Assembly: GCF_001812805.1 (NCBI RefSeq) | Contig: NZ_KV810490.1 | Coordinates: 35,532-99,531 of the forward strand | DNA from: Corynebacterium sp. HMSC078H07 | GTDB taxonomy: Bacteria > Actinomycetota > Actinomycetes > Mycobacteriales > Mycobacteriaceae | Length of the DNA: 64,000 nt | Direction of reading: 5' to 3' | Part shown: positions 28,766 through 36,184 of the stretch, one piece after another | Numbering within the stretch: position 1 is the first letter of the stretch | Layout of the letters: every line of letters begins with the position of its first letter | Program-made: the position numbers and the translations under genes | The notes under the pieces: model-generated | The model's database searches: none | The model's input: only the letters and a program-made list of their open reading frames with translations | What the model was told of the DNA's origin: nothing

Positions 28766-29854
28766 TTATCCCTTCAGGTAGTTCAAGAGAGCGTGAGAAA
28801 CCTCGGTAATCTGCTCGACGGGGACTTGTTCGTCCTTCTTATGAGCAAAGCCCGGATCACCGGATCCAAAGTTAACGGCTGGGGTTCCCATCTCGGAGAA
28901 GCGGGCGACGTCGGTCCAGCCGTACTTGGCGCGGACGTTGCCCCCGACGGCGTCGACAAGCGCACGTGCCGCCGGCTGGCCCAGGCCTGGCATGGCGGCA
29001 CTGGCGATGTCATCGACGTCAATGCTGACGTTCTCGTGCTCGCCGATGATCTCCTTCATGTGCGCCAACGCCTCCTCCGCGGTGCGGTCAGGCGCGAAGC
29101 GGAAGTTGACGAACATCCAGGCCTCATCCGGAATCGTGTTGGTAGCCACGCCGGATTCCAGGTGCACGATATTGAGGCCTTCCTTGTAGGTGCAGCCATC
29201 AATCTCCACGTCACGCGGCTGGTAGTTGGCCACGTTCATCATCACCGGGGCCAAGGTGTGCGCGGCATTGGAGCCCAGCCACGCACGGGCCGAATGCGCA
29301 CGGGTGCCATGTGCTGTCACGCGCAGGCGGATGGTGCCCTGACAGCCGGCCTCAATCATGGCGCCGGAGGGCTCGCCCAGCAGCGCGAGGTCTCCCTGCA
29401 ACCACTCCGGGTGATCCTTCTGCAGATGGCCCAAGCCGTTGAACTCGGTGGCCACCTCCTCGCCCTCGTAGGCGATGACGGTGAGATCGTGCTTGAGCTC
29501 CTCTGAGTCATAGAGTTGCGCAAAGGCGTTGAGGTAGACGGCCATTCCGGACTTCATGTCCACGGTGCCGCAGCCATACATAGTGGTGCCATCCTCCGAC
29601 ATGGAGTGAGGCACGTTATCGGCCAGCGGCACGGTGTCGATGTGGCCCGCGAGCACGACGCGAGTCTTCAGACCGCGATTGGTGCGGGCACAGACAGTGT
29701 TGCCGTAGCGCTCAACCTCGACCTTGCTCTGGTCTAGGCCGCGCAGGGCCTCCTCGACGGCAGTGGCAATAGCCTCCTCGTGGTGAGAGGGACTGGGGAT
29801 ATCCACCAGTGCCTTGGTGAGCTCAATGGGGTCGGCGAAGAGATTTAAAGTCAC
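28766..29854 (-). CDS. dapE: Succinyl-diaminopimelate desuccinylase
   Basis: 362 residues from GTG at 29854, 8 nt after a TAGCAT -10 element on the minus strand (leaderless). Seen: M20-family peptidase fold with zinc-ligand region LAGHIDTVPLADN (~70) and GCGTVDMKSGMAVYL (~95), EGEEVATEFNGLG (catalytic Glu-Glu) and GATSAP-like C-terminal part (VRAKYGWTDVARFSEMGTPAVNFGSGDPGFAH). It removes succinate from N-succinyl-LL-diaminopimelate in the lysine/cell-wall pathway. It heads the minus-strand group and is divergent from the permease at 29945, close to dapD at 31322. Confidence 0.96.
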   Translation of the reverse strand: MTLNLFADPIELTKALVDIPSPSHHEEAIATAVEEALRGLDQSKVEVERYGNTVCARTNRGLKTRVVLAGHIDTVPLADNVPHSMSEDGTTMYGCGTVDMKSGMAVYLNAFAQLYDSEELKHDLTVIAYEGEEVATEFNGLGHLQKDHPEWLQGDLALLGEPSGAMIEAGCQGTIRLRVTAHGTRAHSARAWLGSNAAHTLAPVMMNVANYQPRDVEIDGCTYKEGLNIVHLESGVATNTIPDEAWMFVNFRFAPDRTAEEALAHMKEIIGEHENVSIDVDDIASAAMPGLGQPAARALVDAVGGNVRAKYGWTDVARFSEMGTPAVNFGSGDPGFAHKKDEQVPVEQITEVSHALLNYLKG

Positions 29855-29890
29855 AACCCGCCATGCTAGCGTTCCCCGTCAGTTAGTGCA

Positions 29891-29928
29891 TTGCGTAAAG
29901 TACTTCCCGTTGCAAATAATCAACGTTG
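29891..29928 (+). promoter_or_regulatory. Promoter of the first permease with palindromes
   Basis: TTGCGT (29891-29896) and AATAAT (29915-29920), 18 bp apart, could be -35 and -10 elements. CGTTG (29908-29912) and CAACG (29921-29925) form a dyad across the -10 region, and CAACGTTG (29921-29928) is an 8-bp palindrome, suggesting a regulator site. Confidence 0.35.
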
Positions 29929-29944
29929 TTAAAGGTGATCTCAC

Positions 29945-31303
29945 ATGGCTGCGGCCACACAACTCAAAACCCGACACCTCACCATGATGGGCCTCGGCTC
30001 AGCGGTAGGCGCGGGTCTCTTCCTCGGCGTAGGACTGGGAATCCAGGTCTCCGGCACGTCTATCCTCGTCTCCTATGCGGTGGCTGGCGTACTCATCGCC
30101 TTGGTGATGTGGATGCTCGGAGAAATGGCCTCTGCCCGCCCCTCCCTGGGAGCCTTCTCTACCTATGCGGGCCAGGCTTTTGGGCCCTGGGCGCGATTTA
30201 CTCTGGGCTGGATTTATTGGTTCATGCTCGTCATGGTCATGGGCGCTGAAATCACCGGTGCTGCGGCCATCGTTTCCAACTGGTTTGGTGTGGATCCGTG
30301 GATTCCGGCCCTGGTGGCCGTGGTTTTCTTTGCGGTGGTCAATTTTGCGGCCGTGGGCGGCTTTGGCGAGTTTGAATTCTGGTTTGCCATCATCAAAGTA
30401 GGCACCATTGTCGCCTTCCTTGGCGTCGGTGTGCTCATGGCACTAGGTATTCTGCCCGGCATGGACCTCTCCGTGGCCGGCCACAACTTTACGGAGAACT
30501 TCCTGCCCAACGGCGGACCGGGATTTGCTGCCGGACTACTCGCCGTGGCCTTTGCTTTCGGCGGCATTGAGCTGGTGACGATTGCCGCAGCCGAATCCGA
30601 GGATCCTGCCCACAACGTGGCCACGGCGGTCCGCGCCATCATCGTGCGCATCATGGTCTTCTACATCGGCTCCATCCTCGTCATCACAATGGCTCTGCCT
30701 TTTAGCTCCATCCAGGATGCTGACGTCGCAGCCGACTCGCCCTTCACGCTCGTCTTGGCTGCCGCGCAGATTCCTTTCGCCGCCGGCTTTATGGAGGCCA
30801 TTATCGCCCTTGCGCTGCTCTCTGCCTTCAACGCGCAGATTTACGCCACCTCCCGTCTGGTCTACGACATGGCCAAGGACCACAGCGCGCACCACGTCTT
30901 CTTGAAGACCAACACCTCCGGCTCCCCAGTCTTCGCGGTGCTGCTGTCCATTATCTTCGCCTTCGCATCAGTGGTGCTGCAGTATTGGAATCCGCCGGGG
31001 CTGCTGGCCTTCCTCTTTAACGCGGTGGGCGGTTGCCTCTTGGTGATCTGGTGCTTCATCGTGGCCTCCTACATCAAGCTGCATCCTCAGCTCAAGGCCA
31101 ATGGTGAACTCACCACGCTGCGCGTTCCGGGTTATCCGTGGCTGCCGTGGCTGACCGTGCTGGCCCTGGTGGGCCTGACTCTGCTCATGCTTTTCGACGC
31201 CTCCGCCCGCAACCAAGTCATTGCCGTCCTCATCCTCACGGCCGGGCTCATTGTGATCTTCTACCTACTCCCGGGTAGGAAGAAGCGACACTCAGGCGCG
31301 TAG
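29945..31303 (+). CDS. APC-superfamily amino acid permease
   Basis: 452 residues with about 12 membrane helices. Seen: the APC start motif MMGLGSAVGAGLFLGVG (GSxIGAGLF-like), GWIYWFMLVMVMGAEITGAA, and FGGIELVTIAAAESEDP with FGGIE, typical of the AAT family (proline/aromatic/basic amino-acid uptake; YfbR/ProY type). RBS AAAGGTGATCTC precedes the ATG. Substrate not assignable from sequence. A paralogue lies at 32390; dapD sits between the two, so a link with lysine or another amino acid is possible but unproven. Confidence 0.92.
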   Translation: MAAATQLKTRHLTMMGLGSAVGAGLFLGVGLGIQVSGTSILVSYAVAGVLIALVMWMLGEMASARPSLGAFSTYAGQAFGPWARFTLGWIYWFMLVMVMGAEITGAAAIVSNWFGVDPWIPALVAVVFFAVVNFAAVGGFGEFEFWFAIIKVGTIVAFLGVGVLMALGILPGMDLSVAGHNFTENFLPNGGPGFAAGLLAVAFAFGGIELVTIAAAESEDPAHNVATAVRAIIVRIMVFYIGSILVITMALPFSSIQDADVAADSPFTLVLAAAQIPFAAGFMEAIIALALLSAFNAQIYATSRLVYDMAKDHSAHHVFLKTNTSGSPVFAVLLSIIFAFASVVLQYWNPPGLLAFLFNAVGGCLLVIWCFIVASYIKLHPQLKANGELTTLRVPGYPWLPWLTVLALVGLTLLMLFDASARNQVIAVLILTAGLIVIFYLLPGRKKRHSGA

Positions 31304-31321
31304 CTGCTAGGGTGTGACGCT

Positions 31322-32293
31322 ATGACTACTGCTTCCGCACGTGGCCTGGCAACCATTACCCACGACGGCACCGTCTTGGACGTCTGGTTCCCAGCAGTCC
31401 ACCTCGATACCCCTGTAGATGCCAGCGGCACCAAGCGCTTGGAGGAGACTCCGCAGCAGTTCGCCGAACTCGTTGGTCCGGATGAAGAGCGCGGCGTGGC
31501 CCGCATTGCGGTGGAAACCTCCATCAAGGATCTGGACGAGGCCCCAGCCGATACGTACGACGCTTACCTGCGCCTTCACCTGCTTTCCCACCGCGCAGTC
31601 AAGCCGCACGGCCTGAACGTGGACGGAATCTTTGGCAAGCTGGCCAACGTGGTGTGGACCAACTACGGCCCCTGCGCGGTTGCTGATTTCCAGATGGTCC
31701 GCGGCCGCCTCGCCTCCCGCGGCCCGGTCGTGGTCTACTCCGTGGACAAGTTCCCACGCATGGTGGACTACGTCGTCCCGTCTGGCGTGCGCATTGGTGA
31801 CGCCGACCGCGTCCGCCTGGGCGCTCACTTGGCTGAGGGCACCACTGTGATGCACGAGGGCTTCGTGAACTTCAACGCCGGCACCTTGGGCGCTTCCATG
31901 GTCGAGGGCCGAATTTCTGCGGGCGTCGTCGTGGGCGATGGCTCCGATATCGGGGGCGGCGCCTCCATCATGGGCACTTTGTCCGGCGGCGGCAAGGAGG
32001 TAATCTCCATCGGTGAGCGCTGCCTGCTCGGCGCTAACTCCGGCATTGGCATTTCGCTTGGCGACGACTCCGTTGTCGAAGCCGGCCTCTACGTCACCGC
32101 CGGCACCAAGATCGCCGTCTTTGGCAAGATCGCGCAGGCGCTCGACGTTGCTGAGGGCGACACTGTTAAGGGCTCCCAGCTCTCTGGTGTCTCGGGCGTG
32201 TTGCTGCGCCGCAACTCCGTGTCCGGCTCTGTCGAGGCAGTGGACTGGAAGTCCGATGCCGTGGCCCTCAACGAGGACCTGCACAAGAACTAA
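31322..32293 (+). CDS. dapD: Tetrahydrodipicolinate N-succinyltransferase
   Basis: 323 residues, the actinobacterial length. Seen: an N-terminal domain followed by a left-handed beta-helix of hexapeptide repeats ([46 protein letters not shown]), which is the fold of this class. It succinylates tetrahydrodipicolinate using succinyl-CoA, committing it to diaminopimelate via the succinylase route; dapC and dapE in this window are the following two steps. TAGGGT (31308-31313) stands 8 nt before the ATG. A terminator follows. Confidence 0.96.
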   Translation: MTTASARGLATITHDGTVLDVWFPAVHLDTPVDASGTKRLEETPQQFAELVGPDEERGVARIAVETSIKDLDEAPADTYDAYLRLHLLSHRAVKPHGLNVDGIFGKLANVVWTNYGPCAVADFQMVRGRLASRGPVVVYSVDKFPRMVDYVVPSGVRIGDADRVRLGAHLAEGTTVMHEGFVNFNAGTLGASMVEGRISAGVVVGDGSDIGGGASIMGTLSGGGKEVISIGERCLLGANSGIGISLGDDSVVEAGLYVTAGTKIAVFGKIAQALDVAEGDTVKGSQLSGVSGVLLRRNSVSGSVEAVDWKSDAVALNEDLHKN

Positions 32294-32306
32294 GCGCTGT
32301 TTGTTT

Positions 32307-32341
32307 GACCTCCCCGGGTTTCTGCCCGCGGAGGTCTTTTT
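32307..32341 (+). terminator. Intrinsic terminator after dapD
   Basis: GACCTCC (32307-32313) and GGAGGTC (32330-32336) extended by CCGGG/CCCG pairing, followed by TTTTTAT. It separates dapD from the second permease. Confidence 0.85.
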
Positions 32342-32389
32342 ATACCCCGGCGGCCCCAAGGCTGCCTCCGACTGCCTAGAATGCTAGAG

Positions 32390-33811
32390 GTGACTGCTCA
32401 AAACGATTCCTCTCCTCGCTCGCTCGGCAGCGGCCTCAAGGTCCGCCATCTCACCATGATGGGGCTGGGCTCCACCATTGGCGCGGGCCTTTTCTTGGGT
32501 ACCGGCGTGGGCATTTCTGCCGCCGGCCCGGCTGTCCTTTTGGCCTATCTCATCGCTGGTTTCCTTGCCATCCTCGTCATGCAGATGCTTGGTGAAATGG
32601 GCACGGTCATCCCCGCCTCCGGCTCTTTCTCCGAATACGCGGAGCACGGCATTGGTCGTTGGGCTGGTTTTACTCAAGGCTGGATTTATTGGCTGGCCAC
32701 CGTCGCTGTTCTTGGCGCCGAAATCACCGGCGCCGCAGGTTTCATCGGTGCGTGGTTCGACTGCCCACCGTGGATCCCTGCTGCCATCTGTGTCGCGCTC
32801 TTCGGCCTCATTAACCTGCTGCGTGTGCGCATGTTTGGCGAGTTCGAGTACTGGTTCGCCTTCATCAAGGTCGCCGTCATTGTCCTCTTCCTCATCATCG
32901 GCGCGCTCCTCGTCTTCGGCCTCCTGCCCGGCCACCCATTCATCGGCACGTCGGTCTTCCTCGAAGACGGCTTCATGCCTAACGGCCTCGGCGGCGTCGC
33001 CGCCGGCCTGCTTGCTGTAGCCTTCGCCTTCGGCGGCATTGAGGTCGTCGCCATCGCAGCTGCCGAGTCCGAGGACCCCGAGAAGTCCCTCGTCAACGCC
33101 GTACGCACCACGATTACGCGCATTTCGGTGTTCTACCTCGGGTCCGTCCTCGTCATCACCTTCCTCCTGCCTTACTCCTCGTTGGGCTCCGCGCAGTCCG
33201 CTGCCGAATCGCCCTTCACCATGGTGCTCGACCGCGCCGGCATCCCCGCCGCTGCGCTCATCATGGAGGTCGTCATCGTCCTCGCGCTGCTCTCCGCCTT
33301 CAACGCGCAGATTTACGCCTCTTCGCGCATGATGCATTCACTGGCCTCCCGCGGCGAGGCTCCCAAACTCTTCGCTACTACCGATCGTCGCGGCGTTCCC
33401 ACAACCGCCATTGCTCTCTCCGTGGCGCTGTCCGTGGTCATGGTCGTGCTCAACTACGCCGATACCGGCTGGCTTTTGTCCTTCATGCTCAACGCAGCCG
33501 GCGCCTCGCTGCTCATCGTGTGGGTCTTCATTGCAGTCAGCCAATTGCGGTTGCGCCGCCAGCTCGAGGCCATCCACCCGTTGCCCGTGCGTATGTGGGC
33601 CTACCCCTACCTCACGTGGTTCGCTCTGGCGCTTTTTGCTGCCATTGCGGTGCTCATGCTTACCGACGCCTCCGCCCGCATCCAACTCCTCTCCGCCGCT
33701 TCCATGTTCGCGGTGCTCGCCGTCGCCGGCGTTATCAACGCAAAGGCCCGCGGCATCGCCCCAACGGCTCGCCTCCCGCTGCCTACCACTGCTGAGCTAG
33801 AAACGCGCTAA
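32390..33811 (+). CDS. APC-superfamily amino acid permease, paralogue of the permease at 29945
   Basis: 473 residues from GTG at 32390, 7 nt after a TAGAAT -10 element (leaderless); an ATG at 32381 is inside that promoter and less likely. Same architecture as its neighbour: MMGLGSTIGAGLFLGTG, GWIYWLATVAVLGAEITGAAG, FGGIEVVAIAAAESEDPEKS, and about 12 membrane helices. The two proteins share long identical stretches (for example ALLSAFNAQIYA), so the pair arose by duplication. The C-terminal part is longer and Arg-rich. Substrate unknown. Confidence 0.92.
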   Translation: MTAQNDSSPRSLGSGLKVRHLTMMGLGSTIGAGLFLGTGVGISAAGPAVLLAYLIAGFLAILVMQMLGEMGTVIPASGSFSEYAEHGIGRWAGFTQGWIYWLATVAVLGAEITGAAGFIGAWFDCPPWIPAAICVALFGLINLLRVRMFGEFEYWFAFIKVAVIVLFLIIGALLVFGLLPGHPFIGTSVFLEDGFMPNGLGGVAAGLLAVAFAFGGIEVVAIAAAESEDPEKSLVNAVRTTITRISVFYLGSVLVITFLLPYSSLGSAQSAAESPFTMVLDRAGIPAAALIMEVVIVLALLSAFNAQIYASSRMMHSLASRGEAPKLFATTDRRGVPTTAIALSVALSVVMVVLNYADTGWLLSFMLNAAGASLLIVWVFIAVSQLRLRRQLEAIHPLPVRMWAYPYLTWFALALFAAIAVLMLTDASARIQLLSAASMFAVLAVAGVINAKARGIAPTARLPLPTTAELETR

Positions 33812-33919
33812 GCTCAAGCTCCTCTCTTCTCTCCACTACTATCTCTTTCACTGCCGTTCTCTCCCCATCTCTCCTCTCCCCCTGCCGTTCTCTCCCCAAT
33901 TCTCCCTTCCCCCAACCCT

Positions 33920-33981
33920 CCCTTCGCGCTCACCAGCGACCACCAGAGCGCCGCTTCGACTCGCCCCGTGAGCGCAAAGGG
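33920..33981. repeat. 62-bp inverted-repeat unit 1
   Basis: Arm CCCTTCGCGCTCAC (33920-33933), 34-bp interior, arm GTGAGCGCAAAGGG (33968-33981), one mismatch. The interior is nearly identical to that of unit 2. Confidence 0.9.
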
Positions 33982-34022
33982 CGTTGTGAGCTAATCTCGC
34001 ACCACCCCGCGCCCTTCCCCAT

Positions 34023-34084
34023 CCCTTCGCGCTCACCAGCGACCACCAGAGCGCCACTTCAACTCTCCCCGTGAGCGCGAGGGG
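34023..34084. repeat. 62-bp inverted-repeat unit 2
   Basis: Arm CCCTTCGCGCTCAC (34023-34036), 34-bp interior, arm GTGAGCGCGAGGGG (34071-34084), one mismatch. The interior differs from unit 1 at only a few bases. Confidence 0.9.
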
Positions 34085-34126
34085 CGGTGTTTGTTGGCTG
34101 GGGACGGGTCGGTGGCCTTTCCTCAG

Positions 34127-34189
34127 CCCTTCGCGCTCACAACCGGCCTCCACTACCACACTCCGCCACCCGCCGGTGAGCGCGAAGGG
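34127..34189. repeat. 63-bp inverted-repeat unit 3
   Basis: Arms CCCTTCGCGCTCAC (34127-34140) and GTGAGCGCGAAGGG (34176-34189) are perfectly complementary. The 35-bp interior is unrelated to units 1 and 2. Confidence 0.9.
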
Positions 34190-34192
34190 AAG

Positions 34193-34253
34193 TTATCCAC
34201 AGGAGAACACGAATCGAGCCCTGGGGGCCGCTCGTGGAGGCTAGTTGTCCACA
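34193..34253. promoter_or_regulatory. Two DnaA-box-like sequences
   Basis: TTATCCACA (34193-34201) is a perfect DnaA-box consensus and TTGTCCACA (34245-34253) a common variant, each within GTT(A/G)TCCACAGG. They point the same way and are 52 bp apart, about five helical turns. No AT-rich unwinding region is near, so an origin is not claimed. Confidence 0.5.
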
Positions 34254-34306
34254 GGCTGAGGTTGGGGTGATGGGGGCGTCGCTAAGCACTGCTTATTTTC
34301 GGTGCT

Positions 34307-35164
34307 ATGAGAACATGGACAACCGCAGAATTGCGCGCACAGGGACTCAGCAAAGAAGCTATCAGGCAAAGGCTCCGTGAGCGCACGCTCTTCCGTGTGC
34401 ATCGAGGGATTTACACCGACGAGTGGACGCCGCTGGCGGTCGCGCGGGCTTTGGTGCACGGGTTGAGCAACATTCATTTCACCGGCAAGACTGCGCAAGA
34501 GATTTTCCTTGGGCGACAGCTGACGTTTCCGCTGGAAGCCGAGGGGCCGCGAACTCTTAAGGGGAAGACTTTTCGCGTGACGCATTCGCGGCTTCGCGCA
34601 ATAACCAAGGTTGGAGGCTTGCCCGTTGTCGAGGCGTTATGGTCGGCGCGTCGAATAGCTGGCGCGAGCGGCCCTTTGCTGGAGAAGCATTATCGCGGCA
34701 AGGACGGGCCCGGGCGCTTAGACAAAGACCAGCAGAGGATGCGGCGAGTGCCCCGAAGGCTAAAGGAAGCGATTCGCAACACGCCGATAGGCACGGATAG
34801 CCGGTCGGAGCGCGAGCTCAGCCGGAGTTTGCGGGCGAAAGGAATTTACCCGGAACACAATGTGCTCATCGCGGGGTATCGCTTTGATTTTCTCATTGAC
34901 AAACTCATCATCGAAGTTGATGGCTGGCAGTACCACAAAAGCAGTGAGGTTTTTCAGGCTGATCGGTCGAAACAAAATGCGGCTGTCGCTCATGGTTACA
35001 CAGTTTTGCGCTTTACTGCCGACGATATCCGCTACCACCTCGATGATGCGCTCGACCTCATTAAAGCGACGCTTGAGCTGCTCAAAGGGCGAAAACCGCA
35101 ACTGCCCTCGTGTGTGACTCAGCCCTATTGGATGTGGCATTTATGCCTACAACGGTTGCCTTAG
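34307..35164 (+). CDS. AbiEi-like N-terminus fused to a DUF559 (Vsr-like) endonuclease domain
   Basis: 285 residues from ATG at 34307, 7 nt after TATTTT. Seen: an N-terminal winged-helix-like region (WTTAELRAQGLSKEAIRQRLRE...LFRVHRGIYTDEWTP, ~4-45) as in type IV antitoxin AbiEi-like proteins, a linker (~50-160), and a C-terminal DUF559 domain (~165-265) with SRSERELSRSLRAKGI, YRFDFLIDKLIIEVDG and DRSKQNAAVAHGYTVLRFTADDI. The DF...IEVDG core matches the Asp/Glu pattern of Vsr/PD-(D/E)XK nucleases, so DNA cleavage is possible. Such fusions are frequent in actinobacteria, usually as orphans, and their role is not established. No AbiEii toxin gene is adjacent. It is enclosed by the 62-bp repeats. 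Confidence 0.85.
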   Translation: MRTWTTAELRAQGLSKEAIRQRLRERTLFRVHRGIYTDEWTPLAVARALVHGLSNIHFTGKTAQEIFLGRQLTFPLEAEGPRTLKGKTFRVTHSRLRAITKVGGLPVVEALWSARRIAGASGPLLEKHYRGKDGPGRLDKDQQRMRRVPRRLKEAIRNTPIGTDSRSERELSRSLRAKGIYPEHNVLIAGYRFDFLIDKLIIEVDGWQYHKSSEVFQADRSKQNAAVAHGYTVLRFTADDIRYHLDDALDLIKATLELLKGRKPQLPSCVTQPYWMWHLCLQRLP

Positions 35165-35221
35165 TGTCAATTATTCTTTACACTGAGTCATGTAAGTGCG
35201 ACACACCGTAAAGGAGGTTCG

Positions 35222-35431
35222 ATGCCTGACCACCCAAACATGGTCCGCAAGTGGCGACGCTGGCTCGAGCTATCACAGGCAGAACTCGCCGAAAGAGCAG
35301 GCGTCTCCCGCCAGACCATCGCAAACATTGAACGCGGCAACTATTCCCCTTCAGTGCATCTTGCCCTAGACATCTGCCGTGAACTTGGAAAAACCGTCGA
35401 AGAAATTTTTGGAGATGATCAACATGATTAA
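35222..35431 (+). CDS. Small XRE-family HTH regulator
   Basis: 69 residues, ATG at 35222 preceded by a very strong ribosome-binding site (AAAGGAGG, 6 nt away). Seen: a complete helix-turn-helix, LSQAELAERAGVSRQTIANIERGNYSPS (split here as LSQAELAERAGVSR and QTIANIERGNYSPS), and the ending LGKTVEEIFG. This short class usually occurs next to a small membrane protein and is thought to regulate the pair. The membrane-protein gene overlaps its 3' end by 8 bp, so translation is coupled. Confidence 0.93.
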   Translation: MPDHPNMVRKWRRWLELSQAELAERAGVSRQTIANIERGNYSPSVHLALDICRELGKTVEEIFGDDQHD

Positions 35432-35894
35432 TGCAATTGCCAACTACTCACTTCGAGAAATCGAACGCGCATCCCACGACGAATACGAGCGCGAGACTTT
35501 CTACAAAGCCTGCACCATTGCTGCACCTCAAATCCAGTTCCTTGAGCTCGTTGTTGCCGCTATTTTCGCGTGGGTGCTCCCAGGTAAGATGAGTTTGCTT
35601 TGCCTCCTTGCCCTCGTGCCTTCAGTTATCGGAAATATCATCAGCACGGTGTGGCTGCGCCGCCGCGTCGCCATCCCGTTCGTTGGCCGCAATTGGCTCG
35701 CCATGGTCCTGTACCTCATCCCGCTCGCAGTTATGTTCACCGGTATTGCGTTTAACGCCTATGCACCTGAGCCCGCTGCCTACCTCATTGGCGCTGGAGC
35801 TGGTGTCATCACGGTGGTAATCCTGACGCCTTTCATCCGACGTCGCCAGCATCGTCGCGACCAGGCTCGCCTCGACGCCGAGCTCGAGGACTAG
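35424..35894 (+). CDS. Small four-helix membrane protein paired with the XRE regulator
   Basis: 156 residues from ATG at 35424, selected because TTGGAG lies 9-12 nt upstream inside the regulator gene; the frame extends to 35379. Seen: a polar N-terminus (~1-30), then four hydrophobic helices (beginning near FLELVVAAIFAWVL, LLCLLALVPSVIGNI, LAMVLYLIPLAVMF and YLIGAGAGVITVVI), and an Arg-rich end. Not recognised as a named family; comparable proteins next to YozG-like regulators are of unknown function. Last gene of the cassette; the repeats resume 22 bp after the stop. Confidence 0.85.
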   Translation: MINAIANYSLREIERASHDEYERETFYKACTIAAPQIQFLELVVAAIFAWVLPGKMSLLCLLALVPSVIGNIISTVWLRRRVAIPFVGRNWLAMVLYLIPLAVMFTGIAFNAYAPEPAAYLIGAGAGVITVVILTPFIRRRQHRRDQARLDAELED

Positions 35895-35915
35895 CCGCGT
35901 AGACTTCCCCACCCG

Positions 35916-35977
35916 CCCTTCGCGCTCACCGCGGAAGACGGGTGTTGCTGTTTTCTCATTCCGGTGAGCGCGAAGGG
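35916..35977. repeat. 62-bp inverted-repeat unit 4
   Basis: Arms CCCTTCGCGCTCAC (35916-35929) and GTGAGCGCGAAGGG (35964-35977), perfect, 34-bp interior unrelated to the other units. Confidence 0.9.
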
Positions 35978-35981
35978 TGTC

Positions 35982-36029
35982 GGCTGCTGTTCTGGTGGTG
36001 GCTGCTGTTCTGGTGGTGGCTGCTCTTCT
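35982..36029. repeat. 18-bp tandem repeat, 2.6 copies
   Basis: GGCTGCTGTTCTGGTGGT occurs at 35982 and 36000 and again partly at 36018 (GGCTGCTCTTCT), between units 4 and 5. Confidence 0.85.
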
Positions 36030-36040
36030 TGTACTACCTG

Positions 36041-36102
36041 CCCTTGGCGCTCACCGAATGCAAGATCCTCGCAGAATGAGTGTTTCCCGTGAGCGTGAAG
36101 GG
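36041..36102. repeat. 62-bp inverted-repeat unit 5
   Basis: Arms CCCTTGGCGCTCAC (36041-36054) and GTGAGCGTGAAGGG (36089-36102); 34-bp interior unrelated to the others. Both arms carry one change from the consensus. Confidence 0.85.
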
Positions 36103-36122
36103 AGAGATGGGTGGAGGCCCCG

Positions 36123-36184
36123 ACCTTCGCGCTCACGGGAGTAGCACAAAGTCCCCGCATCCGAACGCCTGTGAGCGTGAAGGG
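36123..36184. repeat. 62-bp inverted-repeat unit 6
   Basis: Arms ACCTTCGCGCTCAC (36123-36136) and GTGAGCGTGAAGGG (36171-36184) around a 34-bp unrelated interior. Confidence 0.85.

Larger units (their letters stand above)
33812..34306. other. Repeat-rich intergenic region upstream of the DUF559 gene
   Basis: No gene is supported in these 495 bp. The first ~110 bp (33812-33920) are almost pure pyrimidines on the plus strand and contain a 17-bp direct repeat CTGCCGTTCTCTCCCCA at 33851 and 33882. Three 62-63 bp inverted-repeat units follow (33920, 34023, 34127). Two DnaA-box-like sequences lie at 34193 and 34245. TATTTT (34294-34299) lies 7 nt before the DUF559 ATG and is its probable -10 element. 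Minus-strand frames here are repeat-derived and rejected. Confidence 0.6.

Noticed and set aside
33848..34159. 103-codon minus-strand frame in the repeat region
   Set aside because: Made up of the polypyrimidine tract and inverted-repeat arms; no ribosome-binding site.
34193..34253. Replication origin
   Set aside because: Only two DnaA-box-like sequences, no AT-rich unwinding element, no dnaA/dnaN nearby.
33920..36184. Integron attC sites or a CRISPR array
   Set aside because: Arms are perfect long inverted repeats without the attC R/L box core GTT and there is no integrase; a CRISPR would have direct, not alternating inverted, repeats and cas genes.
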